Shown piece after piece: positions 1 to 12,800 of a DNA stretch of 64,000 bases; position 1 is the stretch's first letter, and every line of letters starts with the position of its first letter. This DNA comes from Branchiostoma floridae. Lineage: Eukaryota > Chordata > Leptocardii > Amphioxiformes > Branchiostomatidae. Location: positions 8,822,553-8,886,552 of the forward strand of contig NC_049997.1 in the NCBI RefSeq assembly GCF_000003815.2, written 5' to 3'. The notes beneath the pieces were generated by a model. That model made no database searches. It was given only the letters and a program-made list of their open reading frames with translations, and was not told the origin of the DNA. The position numbers and the translations under genes are program-made.

Positions 1-79
1 TGTGAAAATTTAGCCTTTTCTTATGTGTAATTCCCTTGTGTAGATGTATGTACATTACCAACCCAACAAGATAATGATG

Positions 80-1059
80 TTAACCCTCAAACACCCGAGT
101 GGGGTCCATTTGGACCCCAGGCGTACATTTCGAAGTGCCATTTCAACATTTTTGATCTAAAGAAAAAATCCTTCCGTGACTTTGTCGGTCAATATGTCTT
201 ATACCTTCTCCTAAGTTGTCGCAAAGATTGGTACAATAATGTGGAAATTATAAAGAAAGTTTGTGTTCAGTCCCTCTGGGGTCCAAACGGACCCCAGCAA
301 AAATGTGCAGTTTTTAAAACAAACTTTGGGGGCAAACTCATTAACCACTTATAGTTTGACTACCAAACTTTTAGACGATATTGAGAATGTAAACCTAAAT
401 CCTAACAAAAATTTCTGTGTCATCAACATGTAATGTGGAGACATTATGACATCATTTACCTAATCAGGGCCGTCATCTTGGATTTTGAACAACGACGTCA
501 TGAAATTAGCATAAATTATAAATTCTAAGTCATGAAAATTACATTGAATTTCATAGAATTTAATTGTTGTCAGAAAACAGGTGTAGTTTACCAAGAAAAC
601 CTTCTTTAAATTGAAATTGTCAAATTTTGGCAAAAATATGCCTGTTAGAATATGGTTGCCATGGCAACCCTCCAAAATAATAAACTTACTTTATTGACCA
701 AAAACTTTTGCGAACAATATTTTGTGATAAGTTACCGAGTTTTGTAGCTTTAGCTCTAACCGTTCATGAGTTATTCGACATAAATGTTGCTGAGTGCCTC
801 AAAATTCCCCTATCTGGTCCGAATAGGTTTAGTGCAAAACGTGGTCCTTCTGAACTTTTGCATAAATTATGATAATGAGTTGGAATTAGCAACATCTTAA
901 CATCTCAAAATCTTCCTCTTACATTGACGAAGCAATGTATATACAATGATCGCCGATAAGAAATGGTACTGAGACTTTATGAACAAAACATTTTGGGGTC
1001 CGTTTGGACCCCACTCGGTCATTTTAGTCGCAAAAAAAGGTCGGCTGCTTGAGGGTTGA
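80..1059. mobile_element. piggyBac-like non-autonomous element (P1)
   Basis: The element starts at TTAA followed by CCCTCAAACACCCGAGTGG and ends with the inverted counterpart TTGAGGG followed by TTGA, a decayed TTAA. TTAA target sites and termini beginning CCC are hallmarks of piggyBac transposons. A 20-bp palindrome of form TGGGGTCC-N4-GGACCCCA occurs at 100-119, 277-296 and 994-1013. No transposase can be read, so it is non-autonomous. The segment 653-790 resembles part of the element at 10601-10984, and the whole layout matches the element at 57454-58393. Confidence 0.75.
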
Positions 1060-1464
1060 TATTATCTCTGTATAACGGACATTCTAGATCAGAGGGTACT
1101 TCATTAATTCCCTGTTGATAATGCCTTCTGACCTTCATTCCAATTGAAAAAACGTAAAGAGAAAAACGTAATGTCTTTTTTCCCCAGCCGAGGTAATTGG
1201 CTTAACAAATGGTCATCATCGGTTCACTAATGGACACTTGGATCAATCACGTACGAGCGGAGGGTGCGAAATCACCCCTAAGTGCCCTCGTTAAATCCAA
1301 ACAGCCAACGTCCAGTATCACATGTGCTGACCACTCTACATAAGCATTTTTTTTTTCTATTGTGCTTTTTGACAGACGAGGACAATGTGGTACTGCACTC
1401 AAGTTTTGTAACTTATATTAACAGTGCCACATACATGGTACAGACAGAAGGTACCCATTTTTAC

Positions 1465-1602
1465 ACCTGGGTGAAGTGAGGAAGATCGTGTAAAGTGCCT
1501 TTCCCAAGGGCACAACGTCGGGGCGGGGCACGGCGGGGATCGAACTCAGAACCTCTAGGTTCCGAGCCGAACGCTCTACTAGTTACGTCACGCCCGACGC
1601 CA
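1465..1602 (-). mobile_element. tRNA-derived SINE
   Basis: Read on the minus strand this begins with a tRNA-like head. An A-box-like stretch with TAGAGCGTTCGGCTCGGAAC is followed by a B-box-like stretch, GAGTTCGATCCCCGCC. The body then contains GTGCCCTTGGGAAAGGCAC and a tail reading CTTCACCCAGGTG. The same body motif recurs at 14165-14200. This is the architecture of a Pol III-transcribed SINE rather than a functional tRNA, because there is no acceptor stem pairing. Confidence 0.7.
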
Positions 1603-1889
1603 CGTAAGCATTCCTCCCAGACATTAATAACTAGCTGAACAAAAGCAGCCTCTCTCACGAGCCTTCTTTTCCGGCGGTCATTCTGATTACAGTATTTCAG
1701 TAACTCCGGATGTTAACCGGCTGGCTATCGGGAGCTCGTCGTGATGTCTACGGTGCTGGAAGAGTAGTACGCCCGCCAAATTCGCTAGCGCACACCGGGA
1801 CAGCTTGTGCGGTGTTGGGCTTAGTAGCCTAGCCTCCTTCACCGAAATCTCTGGGGGCATTGGTGTAAATTGTAAGACCACCTACAAGC

Positions 1890-2013
1890 TCCCCGGTATA
1901 TATTCCTTTACTGGCATATATTTTGGGGGGAATATATACTATTTTCCTGTCATATATTCTTTTCCCGGCATATTTTCCTTTCCCGGTATATTTCCTTTCC
2001 CGTTGTTTTCCCG
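1890..2013. repeat. Minisatellite, about 18-20 bp unit
   Basis: Degenerate tandem units built on CCCGGYATATATTCCTTT are visible, drifting along the tract. An open frame of about 93 codons runs through it but is only a by-product of the repeat. Confidence 0.65.
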
Positions 2014-2699
2014 GTTAAAAATCGCGAATCGACCACCGTCACCTCCCCGAAAACCACCCCACAAAACTTTACGCCCATGCCCTTAGGGAGGCCGGTGAAG
2101 AAGGCTATTAGTTACCGTGCTACTTTTATGTAACACCCTGACGTGTGAAACTCCTACTGGGTTCAAAAGTAAAGCCCGGCGGCTTTTACCGCAGTGCAGA
2201 TAAGAATGATTACCGGCAAAGAGCTTCCTTTGCCCCGAAGACAGCCTGACCAAGCCACGATAGGCTGAAGAACAGGTTATATAATGGCCCCAGCCCTATT
2301 AAAAGTGTATAGCCTATAACCCGACCACATAATATTTTCAGACGACCTTTCTGATTACTACAGTCGTTATCACTCGACGAAGAGATTGAAGAAAAAAAAC
2401 GACCCCAGTTTGCGCTTATATAGATCGGGTCAGGCCAGCAGCTCTCGAAGCACCAGATAGATACCGTGGAGCTCCCTATTCCACTACCGAGGCCACATAG
2501 ATAAAAGAAATGAATAATTCATATCTATCATCATTCCTTCATTTGCAATCCCCCACAATTGATAAGTTCCAACTTGAAGGTCAGGCAATTTTGGCGTGTC
2601 TGCGGCGTTATTGACACGTGTAGACATAACCATCAGTCTTCAATTGCCAAGCAATGAATATAATCGTACAGGTTATGTCGATCCTTTATAGCCTAGCCA

Positions 2700-3161
2700 C
2701 CATTCCAAATGCGAGCAATTTATGCAATGATTGCGCTATGCATTTGCCGGGATGTGTCTTGGATTGAAATTCGCCCTATTAGGACTTATTTGCAGTGGAT
2801 GTCACTTGAAGACAGAAGGGAAATGTCCAGACTTTCCATGATGTACAAAATGACCAATAAACTGGTGGACGTACCAACTGATAAGTATCTAATACCAGTT
2901 CAAAAAAGAACAAGAAACCGTCATGCCTTCAAATACCAGAGTTACCGACCTAGGATTGATGTGTTCAAAAATTCGTACTTTCCCAGAACTATCGTAGAGT
3001 GGAGTTTGTTATCACCAAGTACAGTAGGGGCATCTTCTCTGGGTAGTTTTAAAGAACGCTTGCAGATACGAGCGTAGATGTGCAAAAGTTAGGGGTAACG
3101 AGTCGTTCGGTGTAATATAACCAGCTGCTGCCGCGCCGCGTGCCTGCGAAGCTGGTGTGTA
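2700..3161 (+). pseudogene. Non-LTR retrotransposon ORF2 C-terminal fragment
   Basis: The translation from about 2790 to 3077 has the typical tail of LINE (CR1/jockey-like) ORF2 proteins: SLEDRREMSRLSMMYK, then a TRNRH block, FFPRT-like SYFPRTIVEWSLL, and a final SLGSFKERL. The reverse-transcriptase core is absent, so this is a 5'-truncated copy, as LINEs usually leave. The 3' flank, CCAGCTGCTGCC...GAAGCTGGTGTGT, looks like a LINE 3' UTR, and related phrases recur near 56040 and 58610. The fragment ends against the MITE that begins at 3163. Not an active gene. Confidence 0.75.
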
Positions 3162-3162
3162 A

Positions 3163-4306
3163 AGGCCCCCTCTCACTTGACGTGCGGCACGCTTGCGGCA
3201 TTGCTGCGTTCGAAAACGCAGATGTACCGCCACGGAACCTAGAGGTGTCGCAAGCAAACCTAGAGGTGCCGCAAGCAAACCTAGAAGTGCCGCAAGCAAG
3301 CGCGACGTTTTTTAAAAAGTTTAAAGATAACGCAAGTGGCAAGATGCCGCAACAGTGCCGCAACAGTGCCGCAACAGTGCCGCAACGGTGCCCCAACGGT
3401 GCCCCAACAGTGCCGCCACCATGCCTCAAACAGTATCAAGGATATATTTTGCCTATTTTACACCAAGAATCAAAAGTGAACATCATTTTATCACCGAAAA
3501 ACTATTTTAGATGCATTTCTAATAATTTTACAGCGGTTTTCGATCCAGTTAAAACACTGCGAATTCCAGAAAACTTACCTTGTATCCGTATTCAGAGTTA
3601 ACTTAAAAATACATCTTTTGATTTATTTAATGGAAAGTAGGTCAGTATTTTATACTTGAAAACAAAAAATAAGTAACTGGTTTATCGATTAACCTACGGA
3701 TGTAGAGATAAAGGTTATCGTCAACGTTCAAAAAGAAATTATTTATGTTGGATGATAACGAGTTTGCGTTTGCGTTATAACGTTACAAGCTAATCATTGC
3801 TGGTAGCCTGCCACCGATAAAATACAAAATTGCAGTCATTCAGACCCATGGGCCATATTTTTCTCACTTTTTACAAATATGATAGACTTAGACATCAATA
3901 GGCTGGCAAGCCATCCGCCGACAATGAAAATACTCCGCGTCATACAAAAAAAGTATGAAATATCAAACATTTTCATTTTAGAAATTTGCAAAATTGGTGA
4001 ATAAACATATAAACATACATAATTACACATAACGTTAAATGGTACAAAACGTACACATCGAGTGAAATCTGGTATATAGTTCGTGTCCGTTCATTTGGGT
4101 CATTTCCTTTACAGTAAAAGTCTTTCAAGGTTATTTATAGCATATGTATCATATAATTCATTATCATAAGGGAAATCTTTTTCATTATAAATCTCATTTT
4201 GGGGCATTCTCATCATTTTACAGTGATTTTTAATAAATTGACAACGCTGCAATTGTCAATAACATGTTCATTTAGTCTAGAAACGCAACAGTGCCGCACG
4301 TCAGTG
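3163..4306. mobile_element. Long member of MITE family A with internal minisatellite
   Basis: It begins AGGCCCCCTCTCACTTGACG and GTGCGGCACGCTTGCGGCAT, the same terminus as the element at 26166-26410. An inverted, decayed end is seen near 4283-4306 (GCCGCACGTCAGTGTGAG). Inside are a 21-bp repeat (CCTAGAGGTGCCGCAAGCAAA, about three units, 3238-3300) and a 12-bp repeat (about six units of CAACAGTGCCGC type, 3347-3420). The open frame of about 150 codons here is a repeat artefact. The right boundary is uncertain. Confidence 0.5.
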
Positions 4307-4310
4307 TGAG

Positions 4311-6700
4311 TGCAAGAGTCAAGACAAAATCTAACTTTTAGCGTTGTTGAAAGCTATCTATTAATCTGTGCTATTGCAGTTCTTGGTGGTAACGTGTTTA
4401 ACTTCAAGGCATCTTTACAAAAGAATTCTCAGTTGGTTCTCGTTTTACAAAATATTTATGCTTTTCTTTTGCCAAGCTGTCACTTAATTTTTTTTCTGAA
4501 ATTGATTGGGTTTACAGAATCATAGATTGTGATCAGGCAACACGGCACTTCCAAGTGTTTTACTTGATATTTCCAGTGAAGCATATGTTGTACCTAGATG
4601 TAATTCAATGCAACATGCCTGAGGCAGTACAAGTTATCTGGATCGTTTTTGTGATTGAAAGAAAAAAGCGTCAACGATGTAGCAATGTACATATGTTATT
4701 GATGAGTACAGATGTTATTGATCACCTTGTAATTCTCTTTGACGTCGACCAGACGTACCATTCAACAACTACCACCTGTTAAAGGCTTTTGTAGCATCTA
4801 CTGAGCTGTGTGAACATGATTAGGACGTGTTAAAAGACCGAGTTAATGTAAGCTTTGACCATAAGCTCTTACATAGATGACTACCCAAAGAAACCAAGGT
4901 TGCTGACAGGATAGGTCAGGTAGCGTAGCAACGTAATTATTTGTAAATGTTTAGACTTAAGACTTGATTTGCAACATTAATGTGGATTTATATTCAAATT
5001 GTGTTAAATAACTGTTACAGGAACTTCATACTCTTTATATGTTCAACTTGGTAAGGGAGAAACCTTTATTTGGATAGATTATGCAAATCCAGGCCGAATT
5101 TACATAATCAGGTAGAAAATTGTATAACAACTTAGTGGTAAGAATGGCATGAAAATACTAGTGCCAGATGTAAATAAAGAAAGTTGAATATATCAGACAG
5201 AAATATGATAGTTTAGTTTGATATCATTGACATACTTAATGAAGAAAGTGTACGTATATAGTTTAATGAGGAAAGATATTTGCATAATAATCCCCCCCCC
5301 CAAGGACATTAGATTATAATGAATAAGTCATGCTAAAAAGAGACTAAATTTATAACTTGCATATCTTATGCCATAGACTTAAAAATTTCATTGGTGAATG
5401 ATACATCTTTCATATCTTTGACATCATTTTAAGTGATAAACCATGTAGATCTAGTGTTAACCATAGTTACTGTGCCATTGTAATATGACAAATTTACGGT
5501 ATCTTGGAATTAAAAGAATGTTTTAGAGCTTGCAAACTTACAAAATGCAAATTCAAACTGTTCAAGGCCTCTATAGAAAGATGAACTTGTGCTTTGGAAG
5601 TTCATTCCAACACCTGGGCTTGAATGTAACTTAAGGCAGCAGGCATTGTCCTTGGTTAGTCTTGTAATAATTTATCATCTGCCCTGGTCAGCCTTTTGCG
5701 TATGGAATCGACACAACAACGGTTTAATCACCGAAAAGACATGTGCAGAGTTGTAGAAGAAGAGATAAAGGTGACCGACCCATGGAACACAACACCTGGT
5801 GGATTTTATCAGATAAATTAAGTTGTTTATGCAGTGTTCTCCACTGACCCATGTATCTCAAACATCCTGGTTAACGAGTACATGAAGTCAATTTGGCAAC
5901 GTATGCCATATGAGACTAACAACAAGGTTGTAGTACAGCTGACCCTATGGCATAATAAGCTAGATATAAGAAATTGAGTTTTGTAGGATTTGAATGTACA
6001 AAAACAAAAACAAAACAGCTGTAAGAGAGACCTTGACTTCCAAAATAGTTGCTTTCGGTCCTTTTATTGTGGTTGTGTGTGTATGTGTGTGTGTTTGTGG
6101 ACAGCATAACTTGAGAAGCTGTCGATGGATCTTTGTGATGTTTGACGTCGTACTGCAAAGGAATCACCGTTATTTTTGTATCTTGTTTTCCGGACATGCT
6201 CTGCTTAGAATATGACCTTGTAAAGGTAGTTAGCCCTTAACGTTCGTAAAGAGGTAAATGTAGGTACTGGCGCCTAGGCAGCCTTTCCAGAACTCCAAGA
6301 GCCAATTTGTTTGAGCCTTTGACTGATCGTTGTTGGTTAATAATTAAATTGATGATTGGCATACCAATAATTAGGTTACAGTTGTCAAAATGAGCAGCTA
6401 TCTTCCGTGTTATGATATTTCTAACTGTTAAAATGAATGTCTCAAAAGTTTGTACATTGAATTTCTCTCATCGTATATTCTCCTCAATGAGTGCTTGATA
6501 GATTTTCTTTGCCCTCACAGCGCCAACCGAAAGCTGCCCCGGCTCATACGTTTGGAGAGAACGCACCTATACCTCATCAGAGAACGGCACATCTTCATTC
6601 ATAGCACGTGGGTATTCATCGCCGACACGCTGTAATCGATGTCAGTCCCCATCAGAGCATTCAGTTCCAAAAACGATTCCAGCTTTACTCAAGATCAAGA
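4311..6700. other. Intergenic, no gene seen
   Basis: AT-rich sequence with short random frames only. A poly-C run lies near 5291-5301 and a GT-rich stretch at 6070-6098. A sequence CCTCACAG followed by CGCCAACCG near 6513-6530 could be the acceptor of a 5' untranslated exon of the downstream receptor gene, but nothing confirms it. Confidence 0.4.
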
Positions 6701-6887
6701 CCGAGACTGAACTCAAGTGGAATGCAAATTTAAAGTTCTCAGCGGGAACAAAACTTACATAACAGTGGTAAGCTTACATAACGGTCGGAGTGGCGTTGGC
6801 CGTAATTGCAGTTCTCGGAAAAGAAAGAAAGAAGGTATTGAAGTAGAAGAAGTACTTTCTGAAAGCCAAAGGATCTCGAAACTGAAG

Positions 6888-9800
6888 ATGGATCCAGCGC
6901 TAGAAGTGCTTTATCCTACAGAACACCCCCTCATTGAGCACAGCACGGACACCTATTCCGTACAAAGTTTCAACATGACTTATTGCCTACACTTCTTCTC
7001 CCAATTCTACAACCACACCGCTTCTGAGACGTACGGCTTTCAGGATATCCTCTCACAGATCCCGCCGTATTGCCAGCAGCTTCTACTGGAGACCGCCGCC
7101 ATGGACAGCCACGTCATGCACCAGGACTTTGAGTTTACGGACACCGATCGGGCTTCGTCGGTCATCCGAACAGTCCTGGGTATAGTGTACTCTCTCGTCA
7201 TGGCTGTATGTGGGATCGGGAACCTGCTCCTCTTCGCAGTCATCTTCTGCTACAAGAAGAGCCGAAGCGCCACCAACATGTTGATCAGTAACCTCTGCTT
7301 TGCTGACTTCTTCGTGGCGGTGTTCTGCATCCCGCTGCAGCTGGATTACTACGTCATCAGGAACCAGGCCTGGGTGTGGGGAGGCTCCATGTGCAAGGTG
7401 GTGTCCTTCATCCGCATGATGTCACTCTACGTCTCTACCAACACGCTACTGGTCATCTCTATCGACAGGTCAGTTCTACAACTCGTCTGGTTTACTTGGT
7501 TAAACTCCTTAACTTTCACTTGTAAAGTGTAACAGCTGTTCTGTCAGGAGCAACAAGTCTCTACCAACACTCGAGTACTCTCCTGGTCATCTCTATCGAC
7601 AGGTCAGTTCAACAACTCGTCTGGTTTACTTGGTTAAACTCCAAGTAAACAATTTTCACTTGTAAGGTGTGGCAGCTGCTATCTTCCAAGAGTAACAAGT
7701 GTACTCTCCTGGTCATCTCTATCGGCAGGTCAGTTCTACAACAAAGTTTGGTTTGGTTTATTTGGTTTAACTTCTTAGCTGTCAGATGTAAAGTGAATAA
7801 AGTGGCAACTTTTGGCACGTTGTTCAATACTGCTAAAACAGCACTGTTGATCTCTGACCACCCGACCCGACTTCCCACATAAACGTTATAATTAACGTTT
7901 TGCGATTCTAATTGACAGTTGTGTATATATTGTTACTCTGGGCTGTTGATTGTTTGGTTTCTCTTATTTCTTTGTTTATGCTATTTCATTCATTCATTCA
8001 TTCATTCATTCACTCATTTATTCACCATATTATTTCATAGAGAAGAATTTCAGCTGCATATCCATCTATCCCATGCTTTATGACGGTGTGCTTTTCACAT
8101 TGGTAATCATCTGTCCCATGAACTGGGTTCTTCGGTCCTTTATAGTTGATTTAGTTGACATGATGAGGTTATCTGTTTGGCCTTGGCTACGTCGTGTTTG
8201 ATCATTCAGGATGATTACATTTGATCACGGTGCACGTATTTTACGTATGGTGGTGGTTTCTGCCTTTCAAAGGATTTCCACCCGGTGATTTTAATCTTGA
8301 TCATGGAGGAATAAGGACTTTATTGGTTTCCAGGGTTACCTTTATGTACACTTCAAAGTGTAAAGTATTAACTTATTAAGTAGCTTCAACAGACGCTTCC
8401 ATATCAAGGACGTTCTCCATTTTAGTGTACGCGTGTGCAACAGAATGCATAATGGGTAATAATTCAAAGGTGAAGGTGTCTGAGACTAGGGTACCATCCG
8501 GATAGTAGTTCGCTCCTATATTCGCTTCTGCTATCTCTGGAAACACAGAGAAGCGACTGTATATAGTGTATAATGAATGTCAGAGCTAGAAGCGACTGTA
8601 TATAGTATATAATGAACGTCGGAGCGAACTACTCTTTGGATGGTACCCAGGCTAGTCTGAGACATGAATAAAACACATCTGAATATCACAATACTAATCG
8701 ATGAAATTGTCGACATCAGAACTGTTTTTTTTTATAATTTAGATATTGTAATACGTAAAATTATTGCATAGAAGACGACAAAATACACAAAAAGTAAGAA
8801 AATTCGTTCTTTATTTCGTTGAGTATCTTTCGAGCCCCGCAATGCCACAAGCGTGCCTCACGTCCGGTGAGAGTGCACATTTAGTCTTTGGCGTCCATCT
8901 ATGTACTTAGAATCGTGAACCCTCTTATTGATAGATTTAAAAAAAAGACTTAATAGCTTATTAGCCCTGGCGATACCATCTCATCATCACTTATTCAAGT
9001 CCAATTGCGTTGAAAGTAATGATTCTTTAAAAGCAGTTGGGTGCACTGTTTTCGTTGTATTTGCATGAAGGCTTATGTATGCTGAAAGGTGCGTGTGAAA
9101 AATAGAAAAAAAATGAAAACAATGAAACGTGACTCCAGCACTAAACTAAGACAAGATTTTCGACCAGTTCTATAATATAGAAACTCGAAAGCCGTGCACA
9201 AATGCCACCTGTCTTTTAACCGAACAACCTGTCTCGTTTGTTTGAACGTTTTTTTTTATTCATAAGAAGCTCAAATCGGCCCGCAGGCCGCTTCTTATTG
9301 AGGTCATTTAGTTAGATCCCCGTTTCTGGCACAACCTTATTTGAAAATCCTACGACATCAAAGTAGGACTATGTGTTCCTACCACAGATGTAAACGCATT
9401 GTCTGTGACTTAGGGCGATGTATGGTATTTCAAACCTATTGATGTTACCCGTAACCTTTAAATACCCCTGGGGCCTTGTGTTCATAATTGATAAGAAGAA
9501 CTACAATTACATCATATACCATATTTCTGCTGTATTATACACCATTTAACACGACCGCCATCTTAGAAGTGTTCCAAAATCGACCCGGTAAACGTAAATA
9601 TCCAAGTTGGTTTTGCTGTTACCCAAAGGTAGATGCTGAGGTTGTTAGTAGACCCATCCATGCGTACATGTGGTTTGATTGGATTTTGATCAAACCTAGG
9701 TCGTTCTCAACGCAAGGGTCCCTGTGAAATGTCAATCGATGCCAAGGTATTAAAAGTTTACACTGCAAGGTCAATTTGGATTGTGATTGAAAAAAACAAC

Positions 9801-12800
9801 AACTAAGGATTCAATATTGTCTAAATGGCCCGAAGCCAAAAATTTACAGTTTTTGTTTCTGACAAATGCAGGACCCCGTCAAATGAAGTAGCGAAGTTGT
9901 TACAACAACAAAGTTCTTTTGAGTAATGCGTTACGTGTATGAACTTTCTTTGGGAAGGTTTCCAAGAATGTTTGCCATTACTTATGATGTATGCTTGGCT
10001 AAACTCCTAGAGGAAGATATTCTAGTTTGGCAGATAGGATTTTCTGAGTCCCAAGAGTTAATTGAGTTGGCAACTTCATTTCTACCTGCATCGGGTCTAC
10101 GATTGATCTTATCATCCTTGGCAACCGTCCCAGCAAAATCCGTACTTACAATGTTAAAACTGTGCCCCCAGAAAACAAAGGACGTGCACAGAAATGTAGT
10201 TTTGTTCTAGAAAACAATATTTATGTTTTACAGTATGCGTGTGAATGATTTGTTATCTATTTTTAGCCTAGACAACCCATTTCTAATAAGCAAAAGAATG
10301 ATCTAAAACTAATCAATTATGTCATACTTAAAGACTGCACCATTCCCATCATGCATTTCACATGCGTCTGCATACAGGGAAAATGTTCAGTTCAGTTCAG
10401 TTGGTTTTAAAATTTTTCATCATTAATCTGTAATCAATTCTGTACCGGTTCCATGAAAATGTAATATTTTCATTTTTTAGTTTTATTTCCTTTTTTTTAG
10501 AAAATAGGACTTTTTTAGCCTCCCGTTTAAATACTGGTTATAGGTAATATTGAGATATGCAGAAAATACTGGGGTTTTACCGTTCTTGTACGTGCATGCT
10601 TTAACCCTATCCAGACTGGGCTTTTGGGGCATTCCCTGGACTATCTCATTTTGATTTTTAATTATAAATGTTCAACTTAGATGTGTTACACATTAAAGAT
10701 ATATGAAAAGAAGTTTAGTTTAGCAAGAAAATCTTAAAATCCCATTGTTTAAACCAAAATTAGTGATTTTTTGTAAAATTTGCCTTTCAGAAACCCGTTA
10801 CCATGGCAACACGAAAAATTATAAACTTACTCTATTTTTTTTTCAAATTGCTGCCAACAATATTCTAGAAAAAGTCACCAAGTTTAGTTGTTCTAGCACA
10901 AGCCGTTCGGGAGCTATAGGACGTCAAAGTTGCCGCGGGCACTTTACCCCCCCCCCCCTCCCACCCCCGGCTGGATAGGGTTAACAAATTGAATCTAAAT
11001 ACAGACAAAAGTGCCAAGGCCCAATTTGTGATGTTGGAAGATATCATTTAATGACTTACAATCCGTAACAAGCTTAATTATATTTTGTGGCGATCCATGA
11101 AATTGAATAATAAATCCATGAAATTGAATAATAAATCAATCTTTACTGCTGGATATATTAGGTAAGTAATATTAGGTACAATATTTATTGAAACGTTTCA
11201 GACAGCATCCATCGTCTTTCATCAATTCAATGAATATACAGAGATTCTACTTTATGTAAACATGTTGGTTTTGCTTTGTCTCTTCTTCTTCTTCTCCAAT
11301 CAAATAAGGTCAATGACCTGGGCCAGACAAATGACCTGGACCAGACAGCTATCACCATGGTTACCAGTAAAGATGCAGACACCCAGTGGTGTTCGGTTAC
11401 ATCAAGTAGCAAATGGCTTAGCACAGAGCTAGAGGGGTTCAGGTCACTTGGAGTAAGAATAAACATAACAGTATTTAGAGTAAGACTACAACATGTAAAG
11501 GCAAACATTATATATTTTCTTGCAAATGTCACCTTTCTTGTTATATTTATTTCTTAAATATTTCATTTATGGATGTACAGATGCCTGGTGGTGAGAAGGC
11601 AGTTTAACGGTAAGAAGACGAGGCGGAGTGTTGCTGTGGTGTTGGCGGTGGTGTGGACAGTCTCAGCCCTTGTAGCTCTCCCCTCGGCCCTCTACGCCAA
11701 GGTACGGAATCTTCCCTTTGCTATCAACTCCTGGTCACGGATTAAGAACGTTATAGAAAAGAAAAATAACACGTGTAATGTATAATAAATTGTTAGTTGA
11801 ACTACTGGTAATATCTAAGAATTTAAAAGTACCATTCTACTTTGTGAATAACAATAATAAGCCAATCTAGCTATGCATGCTCTAAAGTGTTCATTGTGTT
11901 GATGACAGGAATACGTTGTCTCGTTCTTGCATAAAATTGTTTCTTTCCTACACAAAGAGGGAATGCGTCCCATTTCCAAAAAATTTTCCATAAAAGTGCA
12001 TAGTATATAAACGGTAAAAAGTTCTTTGCTGGTGTCCTTGTTTTAGATGAAGGTTAGACATCCAGGTAATAACATACGCCAAATAGCAATTACTCAAGCA
12101 TCGGATATAACATTCGTTGCCTGGCCTTTTCCAAAATCATAATCCCGTTGCTTGAGTAATTGCTATTTGGCGTGATGTTTATATCATCATTTGACATTTA
12201 CCTAGAATAATACGAATACGAATTTTTTTTTCATATATGAAGTCATTGCATTGTAATATACATTTGTAAATAGCAACCCAGTCCCCTATAGATTTTACTA
12301 TTACGAATAGCTCACACGATGTTTATTCTGATCGGGAAGTAATCAGAAGTTGACTTTTGCCTAGACGTACATCGAAGGTTACAGATATTGACTATTATAT
12401 TCTATTCCTACAATAGATCCACCCTCAGCAGAACGGAAACAACATGTTCTGTGGGCAGGCGTGGCCTGTGAGCCAGATGTTTGCCTACAAGGCGTACTTC
12501 ATGTTCCTGATGATGATGATTATTCTATTCTATCTCTACTTTAGATCCACCCTCAGCAGAACGGAAACAACATGTTCTGTGGGCAGGCGTGGCCGGTGAG
12601 CCAGATGTTCGCGTACAAGGCGTACTTCATGTTTCTGATGGTGATTACTCTATTCTATCTCTACTCTCGATCCACCCCCAGCAGAACGGAAACAACATGT
12701 TCTGTGGGCAGGCGTGGCCGGTGAGCCAGATGTTCGCGTACAAGGCGTACTTCATGTTCTTGATGATGATTATTCTATTCTATCTCTACTCTAGATCCAC

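Noticed and set aside
1465-1602. Functional tRNA gene
   Set aside because: Box A and B-like sequences are present but there is no acceptor stem, and SINE body sequence follows.
3140-3601. 153-codon frame with LEVPQAN repeats
   Set aside because: It lies in a MITE and its internal minisatellite; the repeat drives the open frame and no start or splice context fits a gene.
6766-6811. Donor GTAAGC and acceptor TTGCAG in the 5' part of the receptor frame
   Set aside because: The implied intron would be about 44 bp, too short to be credible.
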